Notes under the pieces: generated by a model
Seen by the model: only the letters and a program-made list of their open reading frames with translations
What the model was told of the DNA's origin: nothing
Databases searched by the model: none
Assembly: GCF_001424265.1 (NCBI RefSeq)
Contig: NZ_LMOV01000003.1
Coordinates: 91,156 to 155,155, forward strand
Direction: 5' to 3'
Length of the DNA stretch: 64,000 nucleotides
DNA from: Acidovorax sp. Leaf160
GTDB lineage: Bacteria; Pseudomonadota; Gammaproteobacteria; Burkholderiales; Burkholderiaceae_C
Position numbers and translations under genes: made by a program
In this document: one piece after another, positions 20,207 through 28,145 of the stretch
Layout of the letters: each line of letters begins with the position of its first letter
Position numbering within the stretch: the stretch's first letter is position 1

Positions 20207-20604
20207 CCGGCCCCGACCCCGGCCCCCCCGCACGAGCGCGACGCCGCGCCGCCCGGCGGCAGCCAGCGGAGGCGCTGACGCCGGGGCCCCACGCACGGGC
20301 CGGACCAGGGCGTGATACCGGCTGGCGGCACGCCGCTGACTGCCGGCATTCACCTACGCGGTGGCCCGCGCAGGCCCGCCACGATGTTGCCGACTACCCC
20401 CCGCAGCCTGCGCTCTACTGCCGCCCACTCGCCGCCCATCGTCCACAGGTGCGGACCGGCGACACCTGAGAGCGGCACTTGGCGGAATGCGGCGGGAAGC
20501 AGGGTTTGCTCTGCGTGGGCGGGGCTGACGCCGCGGCGTCGCCGAACCTAGAATGCGCCCCACGGCCCCCCCGATGCAGCAGCCCCGCCGAGGCCCACAT
20601 TCTG
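20207..20604 (+). other. 398-nt intergenic stretch, no gene seen
   Basis: Very GC-rich sequence without a supported reading frame. A possible -10 TAGAAT at 20549-20554 lies about 50 nt before the GGDEF gene. No hairpin terminator was found behind rsmE. Confidence 0.4.
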
Positions 20605-21834
20605 ATGAAAGGACGCTGCTTGCACGAGGCCGATTCGCCCGCCGCCTGGCACCCCGGCCAGGCCCAGGACCAGCACCATGGCGAAGACTGTGCGCTGGCC
20701 AGCGGGCATGCATCCCCCCGACACCGGAGCTTTCGGCAGCGCCTGCACGACTGGGTGCTGACCGACGACCGGCGCCAGCGCCAGCGGCTGACCATGGCCG
20801 GCCTGGCGGCGCTGCTGATGCTCTGCTGCATGCTGTCCATGCACATCGTGGCGGCGGTCGGGCTGGCGGATGCGCGGCTGGTGAATGCCTGGACGGTGAT
20901 GTGCGTGGCCGGCCTGCTGATCGTGTATGCGCTGATCCGCAGCGGCTATTCGCTGCGCTTCCCCGACCCGTCGCTCACCCATGCGCAGATCCTCTACGCC
21001 ATCGCCTGCAACGCGGTGGCCTACGTCATCGCCGGGCCGGCGCGCGGCATTGCGCTGCCCATCCTCGCGGTGGTGATGATGTTCGGCATGTTCGGGCTCA
21101 CCCCGCGCCAGATGATCGGCGTGATGGTCTACGCGCTGGTCATGTTCGGCATTGCCGGCGCGGTGGTCGAATGGCGCAGCGAGCCGGGCCATTCGCAGGC
21201 GCTGTCGCTGGCCTACGCGGTGATGATCGTGGTGGTGCTGCTCAGCTCCACCTTCCTCACCCGGCGGGTGCAGGCCACGCGGGAGCACCTGCGCCGCCAG
21301 CGCTACGAGCTGGCCCAGGCCGTCGAGCAGGTGCGCAAGCTGGCCACGCACGACGAGCTGACCGGCCTGCCCAACCGCCGCTACATGCTGGAGGTGCTGC
21401 GCCTGGAAGTGCTGCGCGCGCAGCGCTCCGGCCAGCCGTTGCTGGTGGCGCAGCTGGACATCGACCATTTCAAGACCGTCAACGACACCCACGGCCACGC
21501 CATGGGCGACCGGGCGCTGCAGGTGTTCGCCCGCACCGTGCGCGCCAGCGTGCGGGCGAGCGACGTGCTGGCCCGCTGGGGCGGAGAGGAATTCATATTG
21601 CTGCTGTGCAACACCCCGCTGGCGCCGGCCGATGACCTGCTGGAGCGCGTGCGCCACGCGGTCGCGGCCCAGCGGCTGGAACGCCCGGGCAGCCCGCCGC
21701 TGCAGATGACGGTGTCGATCGGCGTGACCTGCCTGCGCCCGGGCGAGGCGCTGGAAGAAGCCCTGGAGCGGGCCGACCGCGCGCTCTACAGCGCCAAGGC
21801 GGCGGGCCGCAACCGGGTGGCCTGGATGACGTGA
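20605..21834 (+). CDS. Membrane-bound diguanylate cyclase (GGDEF)
   Basis: A 409-residue protein. A hydrophilic N-terminus of about 60 residues is followed by roughly six membrane segments (from MAGLAALLMLCCMLSMHIVAA through MIVVVLLSSTFL), a short coiled linker RRQRYELAQAVEQVRKLA, then a GGDEF domain starting HDELTGLPNRRYML with active site RWGGEEF. LDIDHFKTVNDTHGH provides metal binding. The site is intact, so cyclic-di-GMP synthesis is expected. No RxxD inhibitory site is evident just before the active loop. ATG 20605 was chosen as the start close to the first hydrophilic segment. Confidence 0.85.
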   Translation: MKGRCLHEADSPAAWHPGQAQDQHHGEDCALASGHASPRHRSFRQRLHDWVLTDDRRQRQRLTMAGLAALLMLCCMLSMHIVAAVGLADARLVNAWTVMCVAGLLIVYALIRSGYSLRFPDPSLTHAQILYAIACNAVAYVIAGPARGIALPILAVVMMFGMFGLTPRQMIGVMVYALVMFGIAGAVVEWRSEPGHSQALSLAYAVMIVVVLLSSTFLTRRVQATREHLRRQRYELAQAVEQVRKLATHDELTGLPNRRYMLEVLRLEVLRAQRSGQPLLVAQLDIDHFKTVNDTHGHAMGDRALQVFARTVRASVRASDVLARWGGEEFILLLCNTPLAPADDLLERVRHAVAAQRLERPGSPPLQMTVSIGVTCLRPGEALEEALERADRALYSAKAAGRNRVAWMT

Positions 21835-21880
21835 GCGCATGCGCCCTGCCGCACGACTGCCCGATTGCCCGATTGCCCGA

Positions 21881-21941
21881 TTGCTATCGATTCGATAGCT
21901 GCAGGCGCTGATCCAACAAGCGGCAGAGGCACTTTTTGCCT
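21881..21941 (+). repeat. Dispersed two-hairpin repeat, copy C
   Basis: TTGCTATCGATTCGATAGCT, GCAGGCGCTGATCC, then AACAAGCGGCAGAGGCACTT and TTTGCC. It starts with the GCTATCG/CGATAGC hairpin. Just before it is a triple GCCCGATT tandem (21860-21883). It lies 34 nt upstream of the SRAP-like start. Confidence 0.75.
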
Positions 21942-21974
21942 GGGCCGGAGCGTCTGGCGGGTACCATCCGTCGC

Positions 21975-22724
21975 ATGACGATCCGCTACGACGCCCTCAC
22001 CACCCCCGACGCCTACCCCGACGTCTTCAAGGTGCCCGCCCCCGCCGAGCTGGGCGAGCGCCGCATCAAGCCGCGCAAGCCGGGCTACATGATCCGCCTG
22101 GCCCCGCAGGCGGCCATGGAAGGTGCAGCGGCCGAATCGGCCGGCCTGGCCGCCACCGCTGGCGACACCGCCACGCCAGAGCGCGAGCGCGAACGCGAAC
22201 TGCTGCAGGTGCAGTGGGGCCTGGTGCCGCACTGGGTCAAGTCCGCCTCCGACGGCCGGCTGCGCGCGCCCAAGCTGGTCAACGCCCGCTCCGAAACCGT
22301 CACCACGTCCACCCCCTTCCGCGACGCCTGGCTGCAAGGGCAGCGCTGCATCGTGCCCATGCAGGCGTTCTACGTGGACGACCTGCGCAGCGGCAAGCCG
22401 GTCGCCACGCGCATCGCCCGCATCGACGGCGCCACGCTGGGCGTGGCGGGCCTCTGGGCGCGGTGGACGGGGCCGGACGGCGACACGCTGCTGAGCTTCA
22501 CCCTGCTCACCGTCAACGCCAACAGCCACGCGCTGCTGCACCGCTACGGCCAGCCCGGCAGTGAAAAGCGCATGCCCGCCATCCTGAGCGAGGGCACCCA
22601 CGCCGCCTGGCTCGCCGCGCCCGTCGCCAAGGCGGGTGAATTCATGCGCGCCTTCGCGGCGCAGTCGCTCACGGCGAACCCGGTGGAGACCAAAGCGGAC
22701 AAGGTGCGAGATCGACTGGTTTGA
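21975..22724 (+). CDS. SRAP-domain (YedK/HMCES-like) protein lacking the catalytic Cys2
   Basis: A 249-residue protein with SRAP features: VQWGLVPHWVK, the NARSET motif in LVNARSETVTTSTPF, RCIVPMQAFYVDD and HRYGQPGSEKRMPAIL. Canonical SRAP proteins begin Met-Cys, and the Cys forms a covalent link with abasic DNA. This one starts MTIRYDAL with no cysteine, and the usual GFYEW Glu position is occupied by FYVDD. An insert of about 25 residues (GLAATAGDTATPERERERE) precedes the WGL motif. It may be catalytically altered. A TACCAT box ends 7 nt before the ATG, suggesting leaderless expression. Confidence 0.7.
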   Translation: MTIRYDALTTPDAYPDVFKVPAPAELGERRIKPRKPGYMIRLAPQAAMEGAAAESAGLAATAGDTATPERERERELLQVQWGLVPHWVKSASDGRLRAPKLVNARSETVTTSTPFRDAWLQGQRCIVPMQAFYVDDLRSGKPVATRIARIDGATLGVAGLWARWTGPDGDTLLSFTLLTVNANSHALLHRYGQPGSEKRMPAILSEGTHAAWLAAPVAKAGEFMRAFAAQSLTANPVETKADKVRDRLV

Positions 22725-23233
22725 TCCGCCGTGCCGCCAAGCGTCTGACCCCGAATGGGTAAATACCGGCCCTGATATTCGGGCTGTGAGTTGCGCGGCC
22801 ATCGACTAATTAAAAATACTGAACGGGGAGCCGTTCCCCCGGGCAATCTGCACACGCCCTCCCCGCCTGAAATAGCACCTCCCACTGGCCGGCGCAACAT
22901 AACTTGAAATCGGAGATCGGCGGACTCAGAAGCCGCATTCCCAGGCATTTGCGTGATGCGTCCATTGGGAAGTTTCACGCTTCAGCTGCGAATCAGCCTC
23001 GACACGCAGTTCTGCTGCCGGATCGAAGGCTCTAGAACGGCCTACCCGATAAAAGCAGGGGCATACGGCGCCATCCCGCGCGCCTCGGGCTGGGGCCAGG
23101 ATTTGCAGCGCAATACCTTCCACTCGCATTGCAAAGGTTAACAATCTTCAAACGCACGGCAAAACGGAACAATCTGTAAATGGGCGAATTAGGATGCAAC
23201 CCCGATTAACCCATGCGCATCCAGGAAAATCAC
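22725..23233 (+). other. 509-nt intergenic stretch with lower GC, no gene seen
   Basis: No reading frame here has support. The 3' part is AT-richer and holds two copies of AACAATCT (23140-23147 and 23168-23175), 28 nt apart, which may belong to the promoter of the surface protein gene. Lower GC than the neighbours suggests a recent insertion or an untranslated leader. Confidence 0.35.
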
Positions 23234-24352
23234 ATGCCATTCCATTTCAGCGGGCACAAGGTTTCAGGCCGCGATATCCTGTCCACCCGCCGCTGGCAGA
23301 TGATCCTCTCCTTCGCCCTGGCATGGTGCGTGCTGCCAGCGCAGGCGGCCACGACCATCACGGGGTCGACGGGCACCCTGGCAACGGTGCCCGCCGCAAC
23401 GGGGCGATTCACCTCGGACAATATCGCCGGCAACTGCCATGAATCCTTCATGGACACCGATCCGGTCACCCAGGCGGCGTATTTCATCGTCGAACCCAGA
23501 ACGGCGACCGCACGGTGCAGCATGTCGGTCACCGATGACAATTCCAAGGTCCTCGTCGATCTGACCACGGTAGGCGTTCCCGCAGTCGCGTACTTGGCAA
23601 GGCCCGGGGAATACACCGTGTCCGTGATGGATCTGGACAGCAACGCCGTCGCCTCGACGACGACGACGTTCGGCGGCACACCCCGGCTTCCGGCCCTCGG
23701 CAGCGGCGCCAACACCGCCGCAGGCTGCAGCACCGACCTGCAGCGCCGTTCGGTCATCGGAGCCATTTCCAGCTACACCAACGGCTGGAACATCGTCTCC
23801 CACCAAGGGGCGGCCAATTGCCCCCATACGGTCGGAACAGCCACCGTGGCGACGGATCTGGTGCAGGTGGCGATCCAGGACCCGTTCGATCTGAGCATCG
23901 TCAAGTCGGTGACCGTGCCCGACACGCCCAGCGCCGGGCAAAGTGTCGCCTACAGCTTTCTGATCACGAACGGAGGCGGCGTCCCCTGGACCCTGAGCCT
24001 GGCAGACCCCTTGCCCGGTCTTTCTGCGATCGACTGCCCTGTGAACCCCCTGCCCGCCAACCGCACGACCACCTGCACTGCAAGCTACACCATCACGGAC
24101 GCGGATGTGCAGGCAGGCACCGTCAGCAACAGCGCCAACGTCACCGGCCGGGACGACACGCGGGCTGATGCAACGGGCGCCTCCGTGACGACGAGCGACA
24201 GCGCGGTGGCGTTCACCCCGGCCAGTGCTGTGCCGCCGGCAGAAACCCGGAAAGCGGTACCGACGCTGAGCGCTGCCGCACTGGCCGCGCTCGCAGCCTT
24301 GGTGGCCTTGGGCGCCTGCGTCATCAGCCGCCGCCACCCCCGCGGCTTTTGA
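23234..24352 (+). CDS. Secreted surface protein with DUF11-like repeat and VPTL-CTERM-like sorting tail
   Basis: A 372-residue protein. A signal peptide (MILSFALAWCVLPAQAA) is followed by a beta-rich Thr/Ala domain with paired cysteines, and then a DUF11-like domain (DLSIVKSVTVPDTPSAGQSV to NVTGRDD) near 225-320. The C-terminus is VPTLSAAALAALAALVALGA followed by Arg-rich RRHPRG: a motif, a transmembrane helix and a basic cluster, as in IPTL-CTERM proteins anchored by an exosortase-like system. ATG 23234 has AGGA upstream; the ATG at 23213 is less well placed. Ligand or role unknown. Confidence 0.7.
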   Translation: MPFHFSGHKVSGRDILSTRRWQMILSFALAWCVLPAQAATTITGSTGTLATVPAATGRFTSDNIAGNCHESFMDTDPVTQAAYFIVEPRTATARCSMSVTDDNSKVLVDLTTVGVPAVAYLARPGEYTVSVMDLDSNAVASTTTTFGGTPRLPALGSGANTAAGCSTDLQRRSVIGAISSYTNGWNIVSHQGAANCPHTVGTATVATDLVQVAIQDPFDLSIVKSVTVPDTPSAGQSVAYSFLITNGGGVPWTLSLADPLPGLSAIDCPVNPLPANRTTTCTASYTITDADVQAGTVSNSANVTGRDDTRADATGASVTTSDSAVAFTPASAVPPAETRKAVPTLSAAALAALAALVALGACVISRRHPRGF

Positions 24353-24416
24353 GGCGGCCCGGACGCCGAATGCTGGGGCTGGGGCTGGGGCTGGCGCAAG
24401 GCGGCGCTGGCCGCGC

Positions 24417-25283
24417 TCAGGCAGGGCAGCGGGCCGCCAGCCATTCCTCCAGCCGCTGGAAGACCGGACCGGCATCCCGCTCGTTGAAGATCTCGTGGAA
24501 CAGCGCCTCGAAGCACTGCGCCTGCACCCGGCCCGACGGGGCGGCGGCGGCGGCGAAGGCAGCGCTGCCGGCCGGGCGCACCAGCCGGTCCCGTCCGGCC
24601 CAGAGCAGCAGCGTGGGCACGGGCCAGTCGGCTGCGCGGGCCCGTACGGCCGGGCCGCTCTCGGCGATGAAGCGGGCCAGCCGGGCGCTGATGCGGTCGT
24701 GGCAGAGCGGGTCGGCGCGGTAGGCGGCGGCCACGGCCGGGTCGTGCGAGAGCGCGTCCACGTCGAGCCCGTTGCCGACGCGCAGGTCGGGCGCGATGCG
24801 CGGCAGCGTGGCCAGCAGCAGGCGCTGCAGCCGGTTCAGGCCGGCATCCAGCGCGGGCGACGACAACACCAGGGCATCGACGGGCGGCCACCCTTTCGCT
24901 GACGATTCCGCCACGAAACGCGCTGCCACCAGCCCGCCCAGGCTGTGGCCCAGCAGCACCAGGGGCTGGCCGGCGGGCAGGCGGGCGCGGGTGGCCTGGA
25001 CCAGATCGGCCAGGTCGTCCAGCAGGCGGGTGTCCGATGTGAGTCCGCCGCGCGGGCCCGCCGATTCGCCATGGCCATACTGGTCATAGCCCCGAACGGC
25101 GAAGCCCCAGCCGTTGAGCCGGCGCGCCAGCGCGTCATACCGGCCGGCATGTTCACCCAGGCCGTGCACCAGCAGCACGGTGCCGCGCCTCGCGCCGCCC
25201 TGCACCGGCCAGTCCTGCACGGCGAGGTTTTCGCCGTCGCTGGCCGTATAGGGGCTCAGCGTGGCGGGCGCGGGCTCGGGCAT
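24417..25283 (-). CDS. Alpha/beta hydrolase, monoacylglycerol-lipase-like
   Basis: A 288-residue hydrolase. The oxyanion region is LLVHGLGEHAGRY, the nucleophile elbow is LLGHSLGGLVAARF, the acid is in LLLWAGRDRLVRP and the His in EALFHEIFNE. HGxGEH and GHSxGG are typical of the serine aminopeptidase S33 / monoglyceride lipase group. Expected substrates are lysophospholipids or monoacylglycerols; no signal peptide is seen. It follows the M20 peptidase gene on the same strand after 20 nt. Confidence 0.85.
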   Translation of the reverse strand: MPEPAPATLSPYTASDGENLAVQDWPVQGGARRGTVLLVHGLGEHAGRYDALARRLNGWGFAVRGYDQYGHGESAGPRGGLTSDTRLLDDLADLVQATRARLPAGQPLVLLGHSLGGLVAARFVAESSAKGWPPVDALVLSSPALDAGLNRLQRLLLATLPRIAPDLRVGNGLDVDALSHDPAVAAAYRADPLCHDRISARLARFIAESGPAVRARAADWPVPTLLLWAGRDRLVRPAGSAAFAAAAAPSGRVQAQCFEALFHEIFNERDAGPVFQRLEEWLAARCPA

Positions 25284-25303
25284 GGCGGCGGACGGCACAC
25301 GCG

Positions 25304-26815
25304 TCAGGCAGCGGCGGCGGCCGGGGCCTCGGCGTCGGCCGCTCCTGCGGGCGGCAGGCTGGCGATGACCTGCGCCACGGCGGCGGTGAGCTTCTTGGCG
25401 TAGGGCACGTGCAGGAACTCGTTGGGCCCGTGCGCGTTGCTCTTGGGGCCTAGCACGCCGCAGACCATCATCTGCGCCTTGGGGAAGCCCTGGCTCAGCA
25501 GGTTCATCAGCGGAATGGTGCCGCCCTGGCCGATGTAGCCGCACGATGCGCCGAACTGCGCCCGGCTGGCGGCGTTCAGCGCGTCCTCGAACCAGGGGGC
25601 GGTGTCGGGCGCGTTCCAGCCGGTGGCGGCGCCGGCCGAGTCGAACGTGACCTTCGCCTGGTAGGGCGCGCTGTCTTCCAGGAGCGCCTTCATCTCCTGC
25701 ACGCAGCGGGCGGCGTCCACCAGCGGCGGCAGGCGCAGGCTGAGCTTGAAGGCGGTGTAGGGCCGCAGCACGTTGCCGGCGTCCTGCAGCGCCGGGAAGC
25801 CTTCGGCGCCGGTGACGCTGAGCGTGGGCTCCCAGGTGCGCTTGAGCAGCGCCTCGACCGGCTCGGTGGTGGTGGGCAGCGCGAAGGTGGTGGAGCCGCC
25901 GCAGTCGTAGTGCGCCCACGGGAAGCGCCGGTAGATCTCGTCGCCCAGGATGGCGGCGGTGGCGCGGGCCTGCGCCAGCCGCTCGGCGGGCACGGTGCAG
26001 TGGAAGCTGGCGGGCAGCAGGCGGCCGGTGGCGGAGTCCTCCAGCCGGTCGAGCACCTGCCGCATGATGCGGAACGACGAGGGCACCAGGCCCGAGGCGT
26101 CGCCTGAATGCACGCCTTCGGTGAGGATCTCCACCTTCAGCGTGCCGCTGGCCATGCCGCGCAGGCTGGTGGTGAGCCAGAGCTGGTCGTAGTTGCCGGC
26201 GCCGGAATCGAGGCAGATCACCAGCGCCACGTCGCCCAGACGCGGGCGCAGCTGTTCGATGTAGGGCAGCAGGTCGCGCGAGCCGCTTTCCTCGCAGGTC
26301 TCGATCAGGCCGACGATGCGCGGATGGGGCACGTTCTGGCGCTTCAATTCCTGCACCGCGGCGATGCTGGCATAGACGGCGTAGCCGTCGTCCGCGCTGC
26401 CCCGCCCGTAGAGCTTGCCGTCCTCGTACTTGGGCGTCCAGGGGCCCAGGTCGGCGCGCCAGCCGTCGAACTCGGGCTGCTTGTCGAGGTGGCCGTACAT
26501 CAGCACGGTGGGGCCGCTGGCGGCCTGCGGCTGGGTGCCGTCCACCTCGAAGAACAGCACCGGCGTGCGGCCGGGCATGCGCACGATCTCGAGTTTCAGG
26601 CCCGGCACCTTCTGCGCCAGGGCCCATTCGGCGGCGTTGCGCAGCACGCGGTCGAGCAGGCCCAGCTGCTCCCAGTCGGGCGCGAAGCCGGGCGACTTGG
26701 CGGGGATGGCGATGTAGTCGGTCAGCTGCGGCAGGATGCCTTCGTCCCAGCGCTGGCTGAGTTGCGACAGGGCCTGGTCGGGCTGGAAGGCGGAGGCGGG
26801 GATGCGGGCGTTCAT
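25304..26815 (-). CDS. M20 family dipeptidase
   Basis: A 503-residue metallopeptidase of the M20/CNDP-like type. Metal and catalytic motifs in order are MYGHLDKQPEFDGW, YGRGSADDGYAVY (bridging Asp), ETCEESGS (catalytic Glu-Glu), and a lid domain with GVHSGDASG. A late YIGQGGTIPLM region should carry the last ligands. AAGAAGAG precedes ATG 26815. A Pro/Ala-rich tail closes the protein. Likely a cytosolic dipeptidase; the substrate is unknown. Confidence 0.88.
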   Translation of the reverse strand: MNARIPASAFQPDQALSQLSQRWDEGILPQLTDYIAIPAKSPGFAPDWEQLGLLDRVLRNAAEWALAQKVPGLKLEIVRMPGRTPVLFFEVDGTQPQAASGPTVLMYGHLDKQPEFDGWRADLGPWTPKYEDGKLYGRGSADDGYAVYASIAAVQELKRQNVPHPRIVGLIETCEESGSRDLLPYIEQLRPRLGDVALVICLDSGAGNYDQLWLTTSLRGMASGTLKVEILTEGVHSGDASGLVPSSFRIMRQVLDRLEDSATGRLLPASFHCTVPAERLAQARATAAILGDEIYRRFPWAHYDCGGSTTFALPTTTEPVEALLKRTWEPTLSVTGAEGFPALQDAGNVLRPYTAFKLSLRLPPLVDAARCVQEMKALLEDSAPYQAKVTFDSAGAATGWNAPDTAPWFEDALNAASRAQFGASCGYIGQGGTIPLMNLLSQGFPKAQMMVCGVLGPKSNAHGPNEFLHVPYAKKLTAAVAQVIASLPPAGAADAEAPAAAAA

Positions 26816-26905
26816 GGGCGGCTCTTCTTTCGTGCGGAGGACGGGCGGCGCCGGCGGCCCCGGCAACCGGGTGCGGACAACCGCCGCGCCAGACGGACGA
26901 TTGTG

Positions 26906-27934
26906 CTACCGACTCTGCCCCGCGCGCTGGCGCAGGGTCTGCGAAGGCGCTTCGCCGAAGAGGGATTTGTAGTCCTGCGAGAAATGGCCCATGTGGAAGA
27001 AGCCCCAGCGCGCGGCCGTGTCCTGCACGGTGTCGCCCGGCGCGGCCGAGCGCAGCGCCCGCCGGCAGGCGTTGAGCCGCACGGCCTTCAGGAAGTCGGC
27101 GGGCGACTGGCCCAGCACCGCATGGAAGTGGTTCTGCAGCGTGCGCCGGGTGACGTGCAGCTGCTGGCACAGCGCCGGCACATCGCGGGCCTCGTCCCCC
27201 CGGCACGGCTGGCTGGCCCAGGCACGCGCGGCCATCACCAGCGTGAAGCGGCGCTGGGCCGCGCTGGGCGGGCTCTGCCTGCCTCGGTCCGCAGCGGCGG
27301 GTTCGCTGCACAGCAGGCGCAGCAGTTGCCGCGTCAGGGCCTCGTGCTGCGCCAGGCTGGCGGGTTCCGGGCCGGCGTCAAGGCCCAGCAGCGCCTCGAT
27401 CGTGCCGCACAGGGCGGCGTGAGCGCGCCCCGCCAGCGGCACGGCATGCGCCGGGCTCGCCCACAGGGCTGCCGCGCCGCGCAGCCCCAGGGCGTCGGCC
27501 TGGGCACGCAGCCATTCCTGGTCCATGACCACGCCGTAGATGCCGAAGTCTTCCGGCGTGAGCAGCGTGAAGCCGTCGCTGGCGCGCGCCCGCAGGACGA
27601 AGCGCTGCGCGTCGGTGCGCCGCTCGCCGCCGCAGAAATGCAGGGGCCGGGCGCAGCGCATGTCGGGCAGGCCGAACCAGACCGACCCCGGCCACGGCGC
27701 GCATTGCTGGCTGGTGGGCTGGGAGGTGTATTCGTGGAAGACCTGCAGGCGCGGGCCGCTCAGCCACAACTCGCGCACCCGCCCGGCGAAGCGGCCGCCG
27801 CGCAGCTGGTCGTATTCCTGCGACCAGTCGGAGAGCTGGTCGGCATGTTCGTTCACGTCTTCGCTGGCGCGCGTCCGCCAGCGCAGGGGGCCGGAGGGCA
27901 CCAGGGCGGAGGGGGCGGAAAGCGCGGCGGCCAT
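26906..27934 (-). CDS. eutR: AraC-family transcriptional activator of ethanolamine utilisation
   Basis: A 342-residue regulator. The N-terminal part resembles E. coli EutR (NEHADQLSDWSQEYDQL, LQVFHEYTSQ), and the C-terminal double helix-turn-helix contains CQQLHVTRRTLQNHFHAVLG and WGFFHMGHFSQDYKSLFGE, which match EutR closely. EutR senses ethanolamine plus adenosylcobalamin and activates eut genes. ATG 27934 gives the E. coli-like length; a TTG at 27976 would add 14 residues. It is divergent from eat-eutB-eutC. Confidence 0.88.
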   Translation of the reverse strand: MAAALSAPSALVPSGPLRWRTRASEDVNEHADQLSDWSQEYDQLRGGRFAGRVRELWLSGPRLQVFHEYTSQPTSQQCAPWPGSVWFGLPDMRCARPLHFCGGERRTDAQRFVLRARASDGFTLLTPEDFGIYGVVMDQEWLRAQADALGLRGAAALWASPAHAVPLAGRAHAALCGTIEALLGLDAGPEPASLAQHEALTRQLLRLLCSEPAAADRGRQSPPSAAQRRFTLVMAARAWASQPCRGDEARDVPALCQQLHVTRRTLQNHFHAVLGQSPADFLKAVRLNACRRALRSAAPGDTVQDTAARWGFFHMGHFSQDYKSLFGEAPSQTLRQRAGQSR

Positions 27935-28011
27935 GTCGTGGAGCGTTCGGGCGGTGGATTGCCGAATTTGATGCAAGAAAGACGCCAGCCAGTGCGCGAA
28001 AACCCTGGCGC

Positions 28012-28068
28012 CCTATCCCGGATCGGAAAAAAACGCCGCCGGGCGACGCTTTGCCCAATCGGGATAGG
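28012..28068 (+). promoter_or_regulatory. Inverted repeat in the eutR/eat intergenic region, candidate EutR site
   Basis: CCTATCCCG (28012-28020) and CGGGATAGG (28060-28068) are exact reverse complements, 48 bp centre to centre. Similarity extends a few bases inward (GATCGG against CCCAAT). They lie between the divergent starts at 27934 and 28146. The placement suits an activator site, although AraC proteins more often bind direct repeats. Confidence 0.45.
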
Positions 28069-28145
28069 CAGGGCAGGCCTGGCATGGGTGCAATGGGCCT
28101 GCCGTTCCTTTCGTCGCCACCATCCCCAAAGCCAAGGCCCACCCC

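Noticed and set aside
21860..21883. Triple GCCCGATT tandem before repeat copy C
   Set aside because: Short (three units) and single-locus; more likely local slippage than a functional array.
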